A stretch of 64,000 nucleotides of DNA from an uncultured Ignisphaera sp. (GCA_938074605.1 CALJEI010000006.1:124001-188000); one strand, 5' to 3'; numbered from the stretch's first letter, positions 35,419-44,514 are shown. Notes: a model not told the origin generated them from the sequence alone. Numbers and translations: made by a program.

Positions 35419-35859
35419 TCAACATACATCTTTTATCATTAAGTAGGCATCTTCGCCATTACTATAATATCTTGGTATCCTGGCTTGAATCCTATATCCA
35501 ATTGATTCATATAGCATTATGGCTATAAAATTTGACACTCTGACCTCCAATCGATATAGACATACGTTGAATAGTTTTTTCATAAGTTCTTCAACCTTAG
35601 TCATCAACTGTTTTCCAATACCTCTCCTACGATATTCAGGGTCTACACAAAGTGATACTATATGTCCAAATCCATCCGTTCTTATAACACTCGCGACATA
35701 ACCTACTATTACATTGTTGCATTCAGCAACTAGAAATAATTCAGGGTATAGAGATTGTAACATTATAAGTAGTTCCATTGGATATGGGTCATTGAAACAC
35801 TTTTTTTCAAGTTCAAATATTGTTGTTAAGTCGCTTTGAGAGGCTCTTCTTATATTCAT
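35419..35859 (-). CDS. rimI: RimI/Ard1-type N-terminal acetyltransferase
   Basis: A 146-residue GNAT enzyme that acetylates protein N-termini in archaea. The family opening IRRASQSDLTTIFELEKKCFNDPYP, the acetyl-CoA loop PEYRRRGIGKQLM near residue 72 and the C-terminal LYESIGYRIQARIPRYYSNGEDAYLMI are all present. Its ATG overlaps the stop of the membrane protease by four bases, indicating coupling. Confidence 0.92.
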   Translation of the reverse strand: MNIRRASQSDLTTIFELEKKCFNDPYPMELLIMLQSLYPELFLVAECNNVIVGYVASVIRTDGFGHIVSLCVDPEYRRRGIGKQLMTKVEELMKKLFNVCLYRLEVRVSNFIAIMLYESIGYRIQARIPRYYSNGEDAYLMIKDVC

Positions 35860-37082
35860 TGAACAAACCCTAGAAATATATATGAAGATATAGCTATGGC
35901 TACCACTAGTATCGCTATATTAATTAGATCAAGGAGCTTCCTTGATGTTAATATTCTCAATGGTTGAAAAATTGATGAAAGAGCCCCTATAAATATACTG
36001 CCATCTGATATGATAAATGGTATAGCGTTAAGTACATATAGACTGAAATTAACTATAAAGATGAAATTGAGATGTGTAAGTAGGTCCTCTATTATTGGAT
36101 AGCGGAGGAATACACCATTTTTCTCAAACACTAGTGTTTGAGTCATGGTTATACCTAGACATGGTATCTTTACACCCTTTTCACTATACACCCTTACATT
36201 AATAGCATTTAAAGTAACTACTCTATCTACACAGCCATTATCATTACATACTGTAATTAGTAGTGGGCTACCCACACTTCTGTTTCCAAGGATTTTCTCG
36301 ACATCGTCTATAGAGTGTATTCTATTTCCATCTATAGCAACTATAATGTCGCTAACATTAATACCAATTAATTGAGCAGGACATAGTGAAACATTACAAA
36401 TGCTACAATCTACTTTAGTAACAATTACTGCAGTTGATACACCTCCTAAGAATGGTAACATACTTGACAATATAAAAATTATTATGAAAGAGATTAGTGA
36501 GACAATAGCATTTGAGAATATGCCTGCAGCAGCAATATTAATTTTAGTTCTTGGTGAAGCCTTTGTAAACTGCTCTTCATCTAGCTCGACAAAAGCTATT
36601 GGAAATAGAAACAGTATACCCACGCCCCAGCTACGTATCTTTACACCCTCTCTAAGGGCTACTATAGCGTGAGAGGTTTCGTGTACCACCACAGCAATAG
36701 CTATTGCTGTAATTAAATATACTATTAATTCTCTATAGTGAAATAGTAGAGGTAATGGAATTAGCGTTGGTTGAGGGGGTAAGGTTGTATATCCAGAGAC
36801 AAACTCTATAAAGGATTTAATCATATTGATAATGATTGGAAGAAAAAATATATAGAAAAGGGCAATACCGAGAAATGCTATAGCCATAAATACTATATGT
36901 AGCTCTCTCCTAAGAGGCTTTACTTTCTTTGGTGTACGTTCTCTTCCTATAAATAAGAGGATTCCACCTAATGCAAACTTAATCCTGAACTTAGAGATCC
37001 TATATTCTCTATTCATTGAGAAAAGGTAGCCTACCGTAGTAATAGCTATAAATAATAGCATTACATAGAGTGCATTCCACAC
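35856..37082 (-). CDS. Site-2 protease family membrane metalloprotease (M50) with PDZ-like insert
   Basis: A 408-residue polytopic protein. The zinc motif HETSHAIVA (HExxH) is near residue 131, preceded by membrane helices, and the later membrane segment contains NAIPFIISDGSIF near 349, the NPxPxxxxDG-type motif supplying the third ligand. A PDZ-like loop (about residues 225-305; NVSDIIVAIDGNRIHSIDDVEKIL) lies between. Such proteases cut substrates in the membrane, often regulators. Start is GTG 37082 with GGTGAC ahead. Confidence 0.9.
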   Translation of the reverse strand: MWNALYVMLLFIAITTVGYLFSMNREYRISKFRIKFALGGILLFIGRERTPKKVKPLRRELHIVFMAIAFLGIALFYIFFLPIIINMIKSFIEFVSGYTTLPPQPTLIPLPLLFHYRELIVYLITAIAIAVVVHETSHAIVALREGVKIRSWGVGILFLFPIAFVELDEEQFTKASPRTKINIAAAGIFSNAIVSLISFIIIFILSSMLPFLGGVSTAVIVTKVDCSICNVSLCPAQLIGINVSDIIVAIDGNRIHSIDDVEKILGNRSVGSPLLITVCNDNGCVDRVVTLNAINVRVYSEKGVKIPCLGITMTQTLVFEKNGVFLRYPIIEDLLTHLNFIFIVNFSLYVLNAIPFIISDGSIFIGALSSIFQPLRILTSRKLLDLINIAILVVAIAISSYIFLGFVQ

Positions 37083-37476
37083 TAGGTGTCACCGTGACTG
37101 TTACAGTGACTTAGATATAGTGAAAATGTAATAGAATTTTTAAGCTGATTAGCGTATGAAGATCATTGTTAACAGACACTTCAGTGTCTTTCACCATAGA
37201 GGTATAGTTTAAAAACGTATAGTAGTGGTGTTCTGTATGGTATTTTTAAATAAGTCTATTTAAAGTGGCCAAGAATTATACTCAAAATATTAAAGGCAAC
37301 TGCGGTGTTTAGTATATTGAATTCTATAGATATAGAAGCTATATGGAAAGAGGGGATGCTGAGTAACTTATAATTATAGGTAAGATTTAAAATATTGCAT
37401 AGAGTGTATCTCTATACAAAGTGAGTATGACCAAAATTATGAAGGGGATTGGACTGCGAGATTGAGGATGTAATAT
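37083..37476. other. Gene-free interval between divergent genes
   Basis: About 394 bases holding both promoters, a 16-bp palindrome at 37174-37189, and the short palindrome ACTGTTACAGT near the protease start. No gene is seen. Confidence 0.5.
37174..37189. repeat. Perfect 16-bp palindrome
   Basis: AGACACT and AGTGTCT separated by TC. It lies about 92 bases upstream of the protease start and 290 bases from the nucleotidyltransferase start. The short spacer suggests a dimeric protein site rather than an RNA hairpin. Confidence 0.35.
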
Positions 37477-38202
37477 ATGGGAACACAGTCGTTTACTGGA
37501 TTTGTAAGAGAGGTACACTATGATAAAAAGAGATGGAATATACTTATGGAGAAGAGGAGAAAAACATTAAAAATACTTACAGACTTAAAGAGCTGTGGTG
37601 TAATACTAGCATTTGCTCATGGTAGTATTGCTAGAGGAGATGTTGATGAGAATAGCGATGTAGATATAGCATTACTTGAGCCATATCCTAGTGGTATCAT
37701 CAGGTATTGTTTGGAGAAAAATGGATATAACATATATAGTATATCTATTGTACAAGCAACACCAAGGCATACCCCAAAGATATATATATATCTAAATGCT
37801 TTAGAGGAATTGTGTATATCAAATCCACTGACACACCTTGACCCTATAGAAATTGAGTACTATAGATTTAGTGGAATGGCAAGCCTCGATGATATAGCGG
37901 CTAATATAAGGGTGGTGGGTGTGGATAAGAGGCTTATATTTATAGAGCCTACAGATTTTGGCCATAGGGAGTTTCCGGTTATTGGAAATGAGGGTTATGT
38001 TGCTAAGAGACTTGGAATTTCTCTAAATACTGTAATGGATAGAGTTGAAGCATTAAGCAAAAGGGTTGAGGAAGGACATACAGGCCTCTTTATAAAGATT
38101 ATACTATCTGATTTTGAACAACTAGAGTTTACCATAGAGAGACTATGCGTGGAAAATTCATTATTTAGAAGAAAGGTTGAAAGATATGGACTATGCCCAT
38201 AA
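37477..38202 (+). CDS. Nucleotidyltransferase-domain protein
   Basis: A 241-residue protein. The polymerase-beta-like NTase motif AHGSIARGDVDENSDVDIALLEP lies near residues 47-69 with the GS and DxD catalytic signature. The C-terminal 130 residues include a winged-helix-like segment (VAKRLGISLNTVMDRVEAL near residue 177). It is the first gene of a compact plus-strand set; its end overlaps the radical SAM gene by 17 bases. The substrate (nucleotide, antibiotic or RNA) is unknown. Confidence 0.83.
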   Translation: MGTQSFTGFVREVHYDKKRWNILMEKRRKTLKILTDLKSCGVILAFAHGSIARGDVDENSDVDIALLEPYPSGIIRYCLEKNGYNIYSISIVQATPRHTPKIYIYLNALEELCISNPLTHLDPIEIEYYRFSGMASLDDIAANIRVVGVDKRLIFIEPTDFGHREFPVIGNEGYVAKRLGISLNTVMDRVEALSKRVEEGHTGLFIKIILSDFEQLEFTIERLCVENSLFRRKVERYGLCP

Positions 38203-39121
38203 GTTGTATGGTAATGAAGTAATTGGATGGTGGTATGGCCGTCTACCAAGAGGCTGTGAACTGTGTATGAAAGGCTCTAAGGTAGTGGTATTCATAACTG
38301 GAATATGTGGTGTAGACTGTTTCTACTGTCCAATAAGTATGGAGAGAAGAAGGATGAGAGCATTTTATGCTGACGAAGAAAGAATTCAAAAAATTGAATA
38401 TATTCTAGATGAAATCTTCTTTATACAGGCAGAGGGGTTATCGATAACAGGTGGAGAACCTTTTCAAAGATATGATCTTGTTACAAAGGTTGTTGAAATG
38501 GTTAAAGATGTTATGGGTAGCAAATTCCATGTACATCTATATACCTCAGGTTTAGGTGCTACAAAGAGCGCTATAAAGTATCTAGATAGGATTAATCTTG
38601 ATGAGATAAGATTTCATATTGTAAACAATAGCGTATGGAGATTGGTTGAATACACTATAAAGAATACCTCTATGGATGTAGGTATAGAAGTTCCTGCACT
38701 TCCAGGTGGTGAAGAGGTACTTTGGAGTATTATCACCACAGCTAATTCTATAGGTGTAAGGTTTGTTAACATTAATGAACTAGAGATAAGTGAAACTAAT
38801 ATCAATAGCCTACTCCTTAGAGGATTTAGACCCTCTCAAGATGGTAGAACAGTTTATGGAAGTAGCGAGACTGCTATGGAGGTTGTAAGAAAAGCTTTAG
38901 AGGAAAGGTTAAGTATATCAGTTCACTTCTGTCCGACTATATATAAAGATTCTATTCAACACAAAGAGAGGCTAAGAAGAAAATCGATTACCTGTAAGGG
39001 TTATCATGACATGGTGTCTGAGGATGGTTTGTTGATTAGAAATGGTGAAGAGGTTATTCCTATGATTAACTTGTGTTCAAAAATGTTTAAATTAACCTGC
39101 GATTTACCAGCAATGAAATAA
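38186..39121 (+). CDS. Radical SAM protein
   Basis: About 311 residues. The cluster motif CGVDCFYC (CxxxCxxC) lies near residue 44, after GSKVVVFITGI; SITGGEPFQR is the SAM-binding GGEP motif. Extra cysteines occur before the core (GCELCMKG) and in the C-terminal 70 residues (CPTIY, TCKGYH, LCSKMFKLTC), which could hold a second cluster. Reaction unknown. ATG 38186 with AAGG ahead is chosen over TTG 38177. Confidence 0.85.
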   Translation: MDYAHKLYGNEVIGWWYGRLPRGCELCMKGSKVVVFITGICGVDCFYCPISMERRRMRAFYADEERIQKIEYILDEIFFIQAEGLSITGGEPFQRYDLVTKVVEMVKDVMGSKFHVHLYTSGLGATKSAIKYLDRINLDEIRFHIVNNSVWRLVEYTIKNTSMDVGIEVPALPGGEEVLWSIITTANSIGVRFVNINELEISETNINSLLLRGFRPSQDGRTVYGSSETAMEVVRKALEERLSISVHFCPTIYKDSIQHKERLRRKSITCKGYHDMVSEDGLLIRNGEEVIPMINLCSKMFKLTCDLPAMK

Positions 39122-39336
39122 TTGACATGAAATAAATGGATTTAGACTAAATGAAAATCTAAACTCATTGAAGCTAGTGGAGGAAACAGACTCTTATACT
39201 ACATATATCCATTCTCTAAGCTATGGATGAAACATGTAGTTATAAAGTTTATATGTCTGTTATCGAATATATTGCCTACCAGGTTTTTACGCGAAATATA
39301 AGGTGTGGATACTGGTAGAAGGTGGAGTATATCTAA

Positions 39337-40497
39337 TTGATAGAAAATGCATATAGGGTGAAGATATTGCCTAAGGAAGCAGTACTCTATAGAGTTATAG
39401 ACGACATGAAGAAATTAGTAGAGTGTACAGCATGTCCAAGAAGATGCAAATTGTTGAATGGGCAATACGGTTTTTGTGGTATTAGATGGAACTTTGAAGG
39501 GAAGCTCTATCTAGTTTCATACGGACTTGCTATAGCTGTTGCAATTGATCCTATAGAAAAGAAGCCACTCTATCATTTCAATCCAGGCTCATTAGTTTTC
39601 TCAATGTCTACAACAGGGTGTAGTTGGGCATGTCAATTCTGTCAGAATTGGGATATTAGTCAAAGGAGGGTTATAGCTGGATGGAAGTTATCGCCAGAGT
39701 TAGCAATAAAGCTTGCTATAGCATATGGAGCACAGGGCATGACATACACCTATAATGAGCCTATAATATTCCTAGAATATGCATATGATGTGGGTCTTCT
39801 AGCTAAAAAACATGGGCTGTTTAATACTATGGTTACAAATGGCTACATGACTGATGAGTCTATAGATATGGTTGTAAAATTCATGGATGCTGCAGCAGTT
39901 GATCTTAAGGGTCATGGCGATAAAGAATTTGCGAGAAAGTTTTCAATGGTTTACGATACAGAGCCTATATTCAGTGCATTAATTGAATTGAAGAGAAAAG
40001 GGGTGTTTATTGAGATTACAGATCTTGTTATACCTAAATATGGTGATGACCTAGAGAAAGCAAGAAAATTAGCTAAATGGATTGTTGAAAATCTTGGCCC
40101 AGAAACTCCTGTGCACTTTTTAAGATTTCATCCAGATTATAAAATGATGGATCTCCCTTCAACACCTGTTAAGGTTCTTGAAAAGCATATAGATATTGCA
40201 AAAAGTGAAGGTCTAAAACATGTGTATATAGGTAATGTACCAGGGCATCAGTATGAGAATACTTATTGTGCTAACTGTGGTAACATTCTTATTAGAAGAA
40301 TGGGATTTGATATTCTAGAGGTTAATTTTGGGGACGATTTACGGTGTTCTTACTGTGGGTATAAAGCTAATATAGCTGGTAGAGTTTATCCTATGTATAA
40401 GCTAAATAGATTTGTATATATACCTATAGAGGCGTTTACTGAATTTATACACATTAAGCCTGAATATATACGAGAGTTTGTGTTGCATGGGATATGA
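39337..40497 (+). CDS. amrS: AmmeMemoRadiSam-type radical SAM enzyme
   Basis: A 386-residue radical SAM protein of the group linked to AMMECR1 and Memo proteins. An N-terminal cysteine set (ECTACPRRCKLL with CGIRWNFEG), the cluster motif CSWACQFCQNWDISQ near residue 99 and TYTYNEPIIFLEYAYD near 139 are diagnostic. The C-terminal 70 residues form a zinc ribbon (CANCG and CSYCG). No AMMECR1 or Memo gene is visible here. Start TTG 39337 has GGTGGAG nine bases ahead. Confidence 0.87.
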   Translation: MIENAYRVKILPKEAVLYRVIDDMKKLVECTACPRRCKLLNGQYGFCGIRWNFEGKLYLVSYGLAIAVAIDPIEKKPLYHFNPGSLVFSMSTTGCSWACQFCQNWDISQRRVIAGWKLSPELAIKLAIAYGAQGMTYTYNEPIIFLEYAYDVGLLAKKHGLFNTMVTNGYMTDESIDMVVKFMDAAAVDLKGHGDKEFARKFSMVYDTEPIFSALIELKRKGVFIEITDLVIPKYGDDLEKARKLAKWIVENLGPETPVHFLRFHPDYKMMDLPSTPVKVLEKHIDIAKSEGLKHVYIGNVPGHQYENTYCANCGNILIRRMGFDILEVNFGDDLRCSYCGYKANIAGRVYPMYKLNRFVYIPIEAFTEFIHIKPEYIREFVLHGI

Positions 40498-41245
40498 ATT
40501 GAATGCAATATTGATGGATGCACACTGCCATCTCCATGAGTATGGGGAGGATGAAATAAAATCTATTATGGATCTAAATATATATGTAGTTGCTGTAAGT
40601 GACGATTATAAATCATCCATTAGAACAATCGAAATTTCAAGAAAATATGGCCTGGTTATACCTGCTGTAGGGCTACATCCATGGAATGTCGACCACAATT
40701 GTAAAAATGAGGTGGCAAATATAGAGGGATTACTATCAGTGGATAAATCAATTAGAATACTGGGGGAGGTGGGTTTAGATAAAAAATTTAAACCATATAC
40801 AATACAGCTCCAAGATGCAGTATTTAGGAGATTTATTGAGATGGCAAGGGAGAAAGGTCTTGCATTAAATATTCATGCTGCAAATGCATGGGCTGATGTA
40901 CTGGATATTTTATATAGAAATGATATTTCACTAGCTATACTACATTGGTATACAGGACCGCTAGATTTGGTTAAGGAGATTATGGATAGGGGCTACTATA
41001 TTACGGTAAATCAAGCCATCACTATTCAGCAGAAATATAGAGATATTATAAGAATTGCACCACTAGATATTATACTTGTTGAAAGTGATGCACCATATAG
41101 ATATAGAGGCCTTGTATTTCACCCTAAGGAGATTCTAGGTATTTACAAATATATTGCAGAATTAAAGAGTATGAGTCTAGATGAAGTTGAAAAAAGTATT
41201 GTGGAAAATAGCTATAGATTTCTAAGAGCATTAAAAGTATTATAA
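40487..41245 (+). CDS. TatD-family metal-dependent hydrolase
   Basis: About 252 residues. The metal site begins DAHCHLHEYG, followed by GLHPWN near residue 64, GEVGLD near 95, HAANAW near 128 and LVESDAPYRYR near 196. This fits TatD-type DNase/amidohydrolase enzymes. ATG 40487 overlaps the end of the AmmeMemo radical SAM gene by 11 bases, implying coupling. The substrate is unknown. Confidence 0.88.
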   Translation: MGYELNAILMDAHCHLHEYGEDEIKSIMDLNIYVVAVSDDYKSSIRTIEISRKYGLVIPAVGLHPWNVDHNCKNEVANIEGLLSVDKSIRILGEVGLDKKFKPYTIQLQDAVFRRFIEMAREKGLALNIHAANAWADVLDILYRNDISLAILHWYTGPLDLVKEIMDRGYYITVNQAITIQQKYRDIIRIAPLDIILVESDAPYRYRGLVFHPKEILGIYKYIAELKSMSLDEVEKSIVENSYRFLRALKVL

Positions 41246-41282
41246 CGGTGTAAGTCAATAAATATTGACTGGGGGTGACAAA

Positions 41283-41906
41283 GTGATTCAAAACTATATA
41301 ACAAGGCTTAAAATGCTTTCAGTGCCAAAAGGATACCCTGAAATAGACTTAATTAGAATGATTAATTATAGGGCTTTTGAGAGTTGTGTTAATAATGAAA
41401 TGAGATGTGCTATAATGTCACTTATGGCAAGGGGTATGGTAATAGCCTCAGATATAGCTACCACCTTAGGTATTTCACGAACTGCAATATATAGACATCT
41501 ACACTCTTTAAGAAGAAATGGGTTGGTTCTATATAAAGATGGAAAGTTTTATGTAGCAGCTAAACTATTCTTAGTTTACGACACTTTAATTGATAATGAT
41601 GGAAGTATTAGACTAACCGTACATTCAAATAAAGGTAGTTTTGTTGATGAAGCTCTGGGGGTTGTTTTTGTTAAAGGGGAGCTGTGTAAATGTGATGTAT
41701 GTATAATAAAAGATGAATGTCTATCAGCTGTAAAAGGATTAGCGAAGAGACTAGATGTAAAAATAAGATCAGAAAAGCCTTTAGAAGCCTTTAAGGAAAT
41801 TGTAAGTGAAATTGTGAAGAGAGATGTTGTAAATATAGTTAAAAACGGTTATCTAATTGTCAAGACGCCAGAGGAGGTTGAAGAACAGAGTATCGTTGAA
41901 CATTGA
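41283..41906 (+). CDS. HTH transcriptional regulator (ArsR-like)
   Basis: About 207 residues. A winged helix near residues 36-85 (CAIMSLMARGMVIASDIATTLGISRTAIYRHLHSLRRNGLVLY) is followed by a domain with CKCDVC and CLSAV cysteines near 135-150, a possible metal or redox sensor. GTG 41283 is favoured over TTG 41265 because GGGGGTGA lies four bases ahead. It is likely the regulator of the set from 37477 on, though this is inference. Confidence 0.82.
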   Translation: MIQNYITRLKMLSVPKGYPEIDLIRMINYRAFESCVNNEMRCAIMSLMARGMVIASDIATTLGISRTAIYRHLHSLRRNGLVLYKDGKFYVAAKLFLVYDTLIDNDGSIRLTVHSNKGSFVDEALGVVFVKGELCKCDVCIIKDECLSAVKGLAKRLDVKIRSEKPLEAFKEIVSEIVKRDVVNIVKNGYLIVKTPEEVEEQSIVEH

Positions 41907-41941
41907 TAATAGATCCTCATATTAATAGAAGGTATTATGGG

Positions 41942-42253
41942 ATGAAGAAGCTTATATTCAAATTTGACTATATAGGTAAGATACTTACAGGCGAGAAGAA
42001 AACAACTATAAGGCTTTCAACTAACTTAAAGGAAGGAGATATAGTTGAAATATTTGCAGGATGTGTGAGGGTTGGTAGAGCTGTTATAAAAAAGGTGTAT
42101 AGGAAGAAGTTAGAAGAGTTAAGTGAAGAGGAAGTAAAAACAGATGGATTTAAAACAAAGGAAGATCTATATAAGGCACTCATAAGAATATACGGAAGTA
42201 AGAGAATAAATTCAAATCCATGTGTCTATATAATAGAGTTTCAGCTACAGTAA
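41942..42253 (+). CDS. ASCH-domain protein
   Basis: About 103 residues with the ASCH/PUA-like fold: KLIFKFDYIGKILTGEKKTTIRL at the start, GDIVEIFAGCVRVGRAVIKKVY in the middle and a C-terminal strand. ASCH proteins are inferred to bind RNA or act in its modification. The frame is open from TTG 41903, which overlaps the stop of the regulator; ATG 41942 matches the usual domain start. Confidence 0.85.
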   Translation: MKKLIFKFDYIGKILTGEKKTTIRLSTNLKEGDIVEIFAGCVRVGRAVIKKVYRKKLEELSEEEVKTDGFKTKEDLYKALIRIYGSKRINSNPCVYIIEFQLQ

Positions 42254-42282
42254 ATAAACAGCAATAAAATTATTAAGCTGAT

Positions 42283-42292
42283 CTAAAATACT
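42283..42292 (+). promoter_or_regulatory. Weak TATA-like element for tRNA-Leu
   Basis: CTAAAATACT lies 24-33 bases before the mature tRNA-Leu 5' end. The position is right and the sequence is only a fair match. Confidence 0.35.
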
Positions 42293-42315
42293 ACTAGGTC
42301 TTAGAGTTTAAGTGT

Positions 42316-42400
42316 GCGGGGGTGCCCGAGCTAGGTCAAAGGGGTCGGGCTTAGGCCCCGATGGCATAGGCCTGCGTGGGTTCAAATCCCACCCCCCGCA
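42316..42400 (+). tRNA. tRNA-Leu (anticodon TAG)
   Basis: An 85-nt tRNA with a long variable arm: acceptor GCGGGGG/CCCCCGC, anticodon stem TCGGG/CCCGA around loop CTTAGGC (anticodon TAG, reads CTA), variable arm TGGCATAGGCCTGC, T arm GTGGG-TTCAAAT-CCCAC, discriminator A at 42400. CCA is not encoded and there is no intron. Confidence 0.97.
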
Positions 42401-42584
42401 CTAATTATTAGTTATAAATATTTGAGGTGCTGTTTATTTTTATTGTACTGGTTTAAAGCCAAAGAAGAGTAAGTCGCATATGGTTAAGGATTGTGTTATT
42501 ATGTTTATATATCTTCTTTAGTATTGATCACTACAGCTTATATGTTATAGAGATGGTGAAACTTAAACTTGAGGAGGATCTTTA

Positions 42585-42617
42585 ATGGTCTCTATACATT
42601 GCTTTAAACTATCTTAG
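42585..42617 (+). CDS. Candidate 10-residue leader peptide
   Basis: ATG at 42585 is preceded by GAGGAGGATC four bases upstream, about the best ribosome binding site in the window, and encodes MVSIHCFKLS before TAG. It ends 28 bases before the oxidoreductase ATG at 42646. A leader that tunes translation of the next gene is possible; without conservation data it may also be chance. Confidence 0.35.
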   Translation: MVSIHCFKLS

Positions 42618-42645
42618 GATAGTATAGCGATATATGGTGGTTAAA

Positions 42646-43560
42646 ATGATAAGAATGGGTATTGTTGGTGTTGGTCGATGGGGTAAGAACCATGCTAGAG
42701 TAGTTTATGAGCTTAGTAAAGAGCTTTCAGCAGAACTTATGTTTACAGCGGTTTGTGATATTGATATTACTAAAGCTTTAGAGGTGGCCAAGGCTTATGG
42801 GGTTCCACATGCTTTTAGTGACATTAATGAGTTTATAAGATATGTAGATGCTGCTATAATTGCTACACCTATAGATGTACTTGCAGATATTGCACTAAAA
42901 ATTGTGAGTATGGGTAGACATGCATTTATTGAAAAGCCTGGTGCGGTTAACCCTAGAGATATCTCAGCAATTGAAAAAACTGCTGTTGATAGAGATGTAG
43001 TGGTAGGAGTAGGCTATATAATGAGGTTTAGCCACACTATAGAATTCATTAAAAAATCTTTTGCTCAATTTAATCCAATGTTTATATCACTTAGAAGATT
43101 TTCTAGAAGACCTAACCATATGACGAAAACTAGTATTGTATTAGATTTAGCTGTACATGATATAGATCTATGTCTATATGTTACAGAGGCAGAAAGTTGG
43201 CAACTAGAAATGGCAAGGATATTTCACACAAATATTGATGATAGTGTTATCGCTGTATTAAAGGCAGGGGATATCTATTGCAATATACATGTTGATGGTA
43301 TAACACCACATAAAGTTAGGGAAATAGATGTAATAGGAATTAATGCTTTTGTTAGAGGTGATACTAGTAGAGAAAGCGTTGTAATAGCATGGAGTAACGG
43401 CTTAATAAATACTCTAAAATTTGATGGTGAAGAACCATTGAAGAAAGAGATAAGAAGTTTTATAGAGGCTATAAAGTTTAAAAAGCATGGCAGGCTAGCA
43501 ACTCTTAAGGATGCAGTTAAAGTTCTACAGATTGCTGAAAAAATAATGATCTACTTATAA
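42646..43560 (+). CDS. Gfo/Idh/MocA family NAD(P)-dependent oxidoreductase
   Basis: About 304 residues. The N-terminal Rossmann fold has GIVGVGRWGKNHARV near residue 5, and the family motif FIEKPGAVN lies near 93; the C-terminal half is the alpha-beta dimer domain. Members act on sugars, inositols or imines; the substrate is not evident. ATG 42646 has GGTGG six bases ahead and is preferred over ATG 42634. It stands alone after tRNA-Leu. Confidence 0.88.
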   Translation: MIRMGIVGVGRWGKNHARVVYELSKELSAELMFTAVCDIDITKALEVAKAYGVPHAFSDINEFIRYVDAAIIATPIDVLADIALKIVSMGRHAFIEKPGAVNPRDISAIEKTAVDRDVVVGVGYIMRFSHTIEFIKKSFAQFNPMFISLRRFSRRPNHMTKTSIVLDLAVHDIDLCLYVTEAESWQLEMARIFHTNIDDSVIAVLKAGDIYCNIHVDGITPHKVREIDVIGINAFVRGDTSRESVVIAWSNGLINTLKFDGEEPLKKEIRSFIEAIKFKKHGRLATLKDAVKVLQIAEKIMIYL

Positions 43561-43690
43561 TATTTTAACACAGTTAAAACAACATCATGCTGCTACTTTT
43601 TAATAATACAATGGTTAAGAGACCTTTATTTAGGAGATAACTCACAAGATTTTTATAAATCATTTTTGTCCCTATTAATAGGATTGGAGT

Positions 43691-44241
43691 ATGGAGACGC
43701 AAAAACATATGGAATTATATATAGAATTCCTTAGAACAAGAAGAAGTATTAGGAAATATACAGATGGACCTGTTTCCATGGATTTAATACTCAAGATCCT
43801 TGATGTTGCTAGATATGCACCTAGTGTAGGAAATATATAGCCATGGGAGTTTATAGTGGTTACAGATAAAGAGGTTAAGGATAGTCTTGCAAGAATTTTT
43901 ACCCCTGGCCTCAACCAATAAAAAATGCTCCTATAGAAATAGTAGTGATGTGCAATTTTGAATCATCGCCATATACATGTCAACAGGACTGCGCAAATAC
44001 AATAAATTATATAATGCTCGCAGCTCACGCATATGGTCTTGAAACAATATGGCAAGGTTTACTAAGAGATGAAGAGAAATTACGAGTTCAGCAAATTTTT
44101 AACATTCCAAATAAAAAGACACTTATAGCAATAGTGGCGTTAGGTTGGCCTGCTGAAAAACCTAAGGCAAGACCAAGAAAACCATTGGAGGAAATAGTGC
44201 ATATTAATTTTTATGGTAATAAAATAAAACAATTACAATGA
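43691..44241 (+). pseudogene. Nitroreductase-family pseudogene
   Basis: Translation from ATG 43691 gives a nitroreductase start (EFLRTRRSIRKYTDGPVS, then APSVGNI) that meets TAG at the codon normally encoding Gln in NxQPWEF; PWEFIVVTDKEV continues directly after it. A second lesion follows near 43905-43915, where the frame shifts into PQPIKNAPIEIVVMCNFE, and then runs to 44241 with the family end LAAHAYGLETIWQG and ALGWPAEKP. One nonsense and one frameshift argue for a decayed gene, unless the sequence contains errors. An in-frame ATG at 43948 could still yield a C-terminal fragment. Confidence 0.85.
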
Positions 44242-44336
44242 GTCTAAGTCAATTTATAGTCCGGCAATTAACTTCTACGGTTTACATAAATTTTTAACTC
44301 ATTTTTAAATTAAAAACAATATGATGTATCTCTAAG

Positions 44337-44377
44337 TTGAGAAAGTAATAAACTATTCTAAGAAAACTCTTTCTCAA
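44337..44377. repeat. 9-bp inverted repeat
   Basis: TTGAGAAAG (44337-44345) and CTTTCTCAA (44369-44377) are perfect complements separated by 23 bases. It lies about 95 bases after the nitroreductase pseudogene and 138 bases before the acylphosphatase-like gene. No transposase remnant is near it. Confidence 0.35.
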
Positions 44378-44514
44378 GTAATTTAAAGACTAAAAGGATT
44401 TGCCATTTATGAAGTTATCGAGAGTGAATTTTTTGTGTTGCTAAATGCTTTTTATCTTTAGTTCTGACATTAAATTAAATATATACTAGATTAAAGTTAT
44501 TGTATGGTAGGAAT

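Noticed and set aside
43829-43841. In-frame TAG in the nitroreductase read as a recoded amino acid
   Set aside because: A second lesion breaks the frame downstream and no pyrrolysine machinery is visible, so simple decay is more likely.
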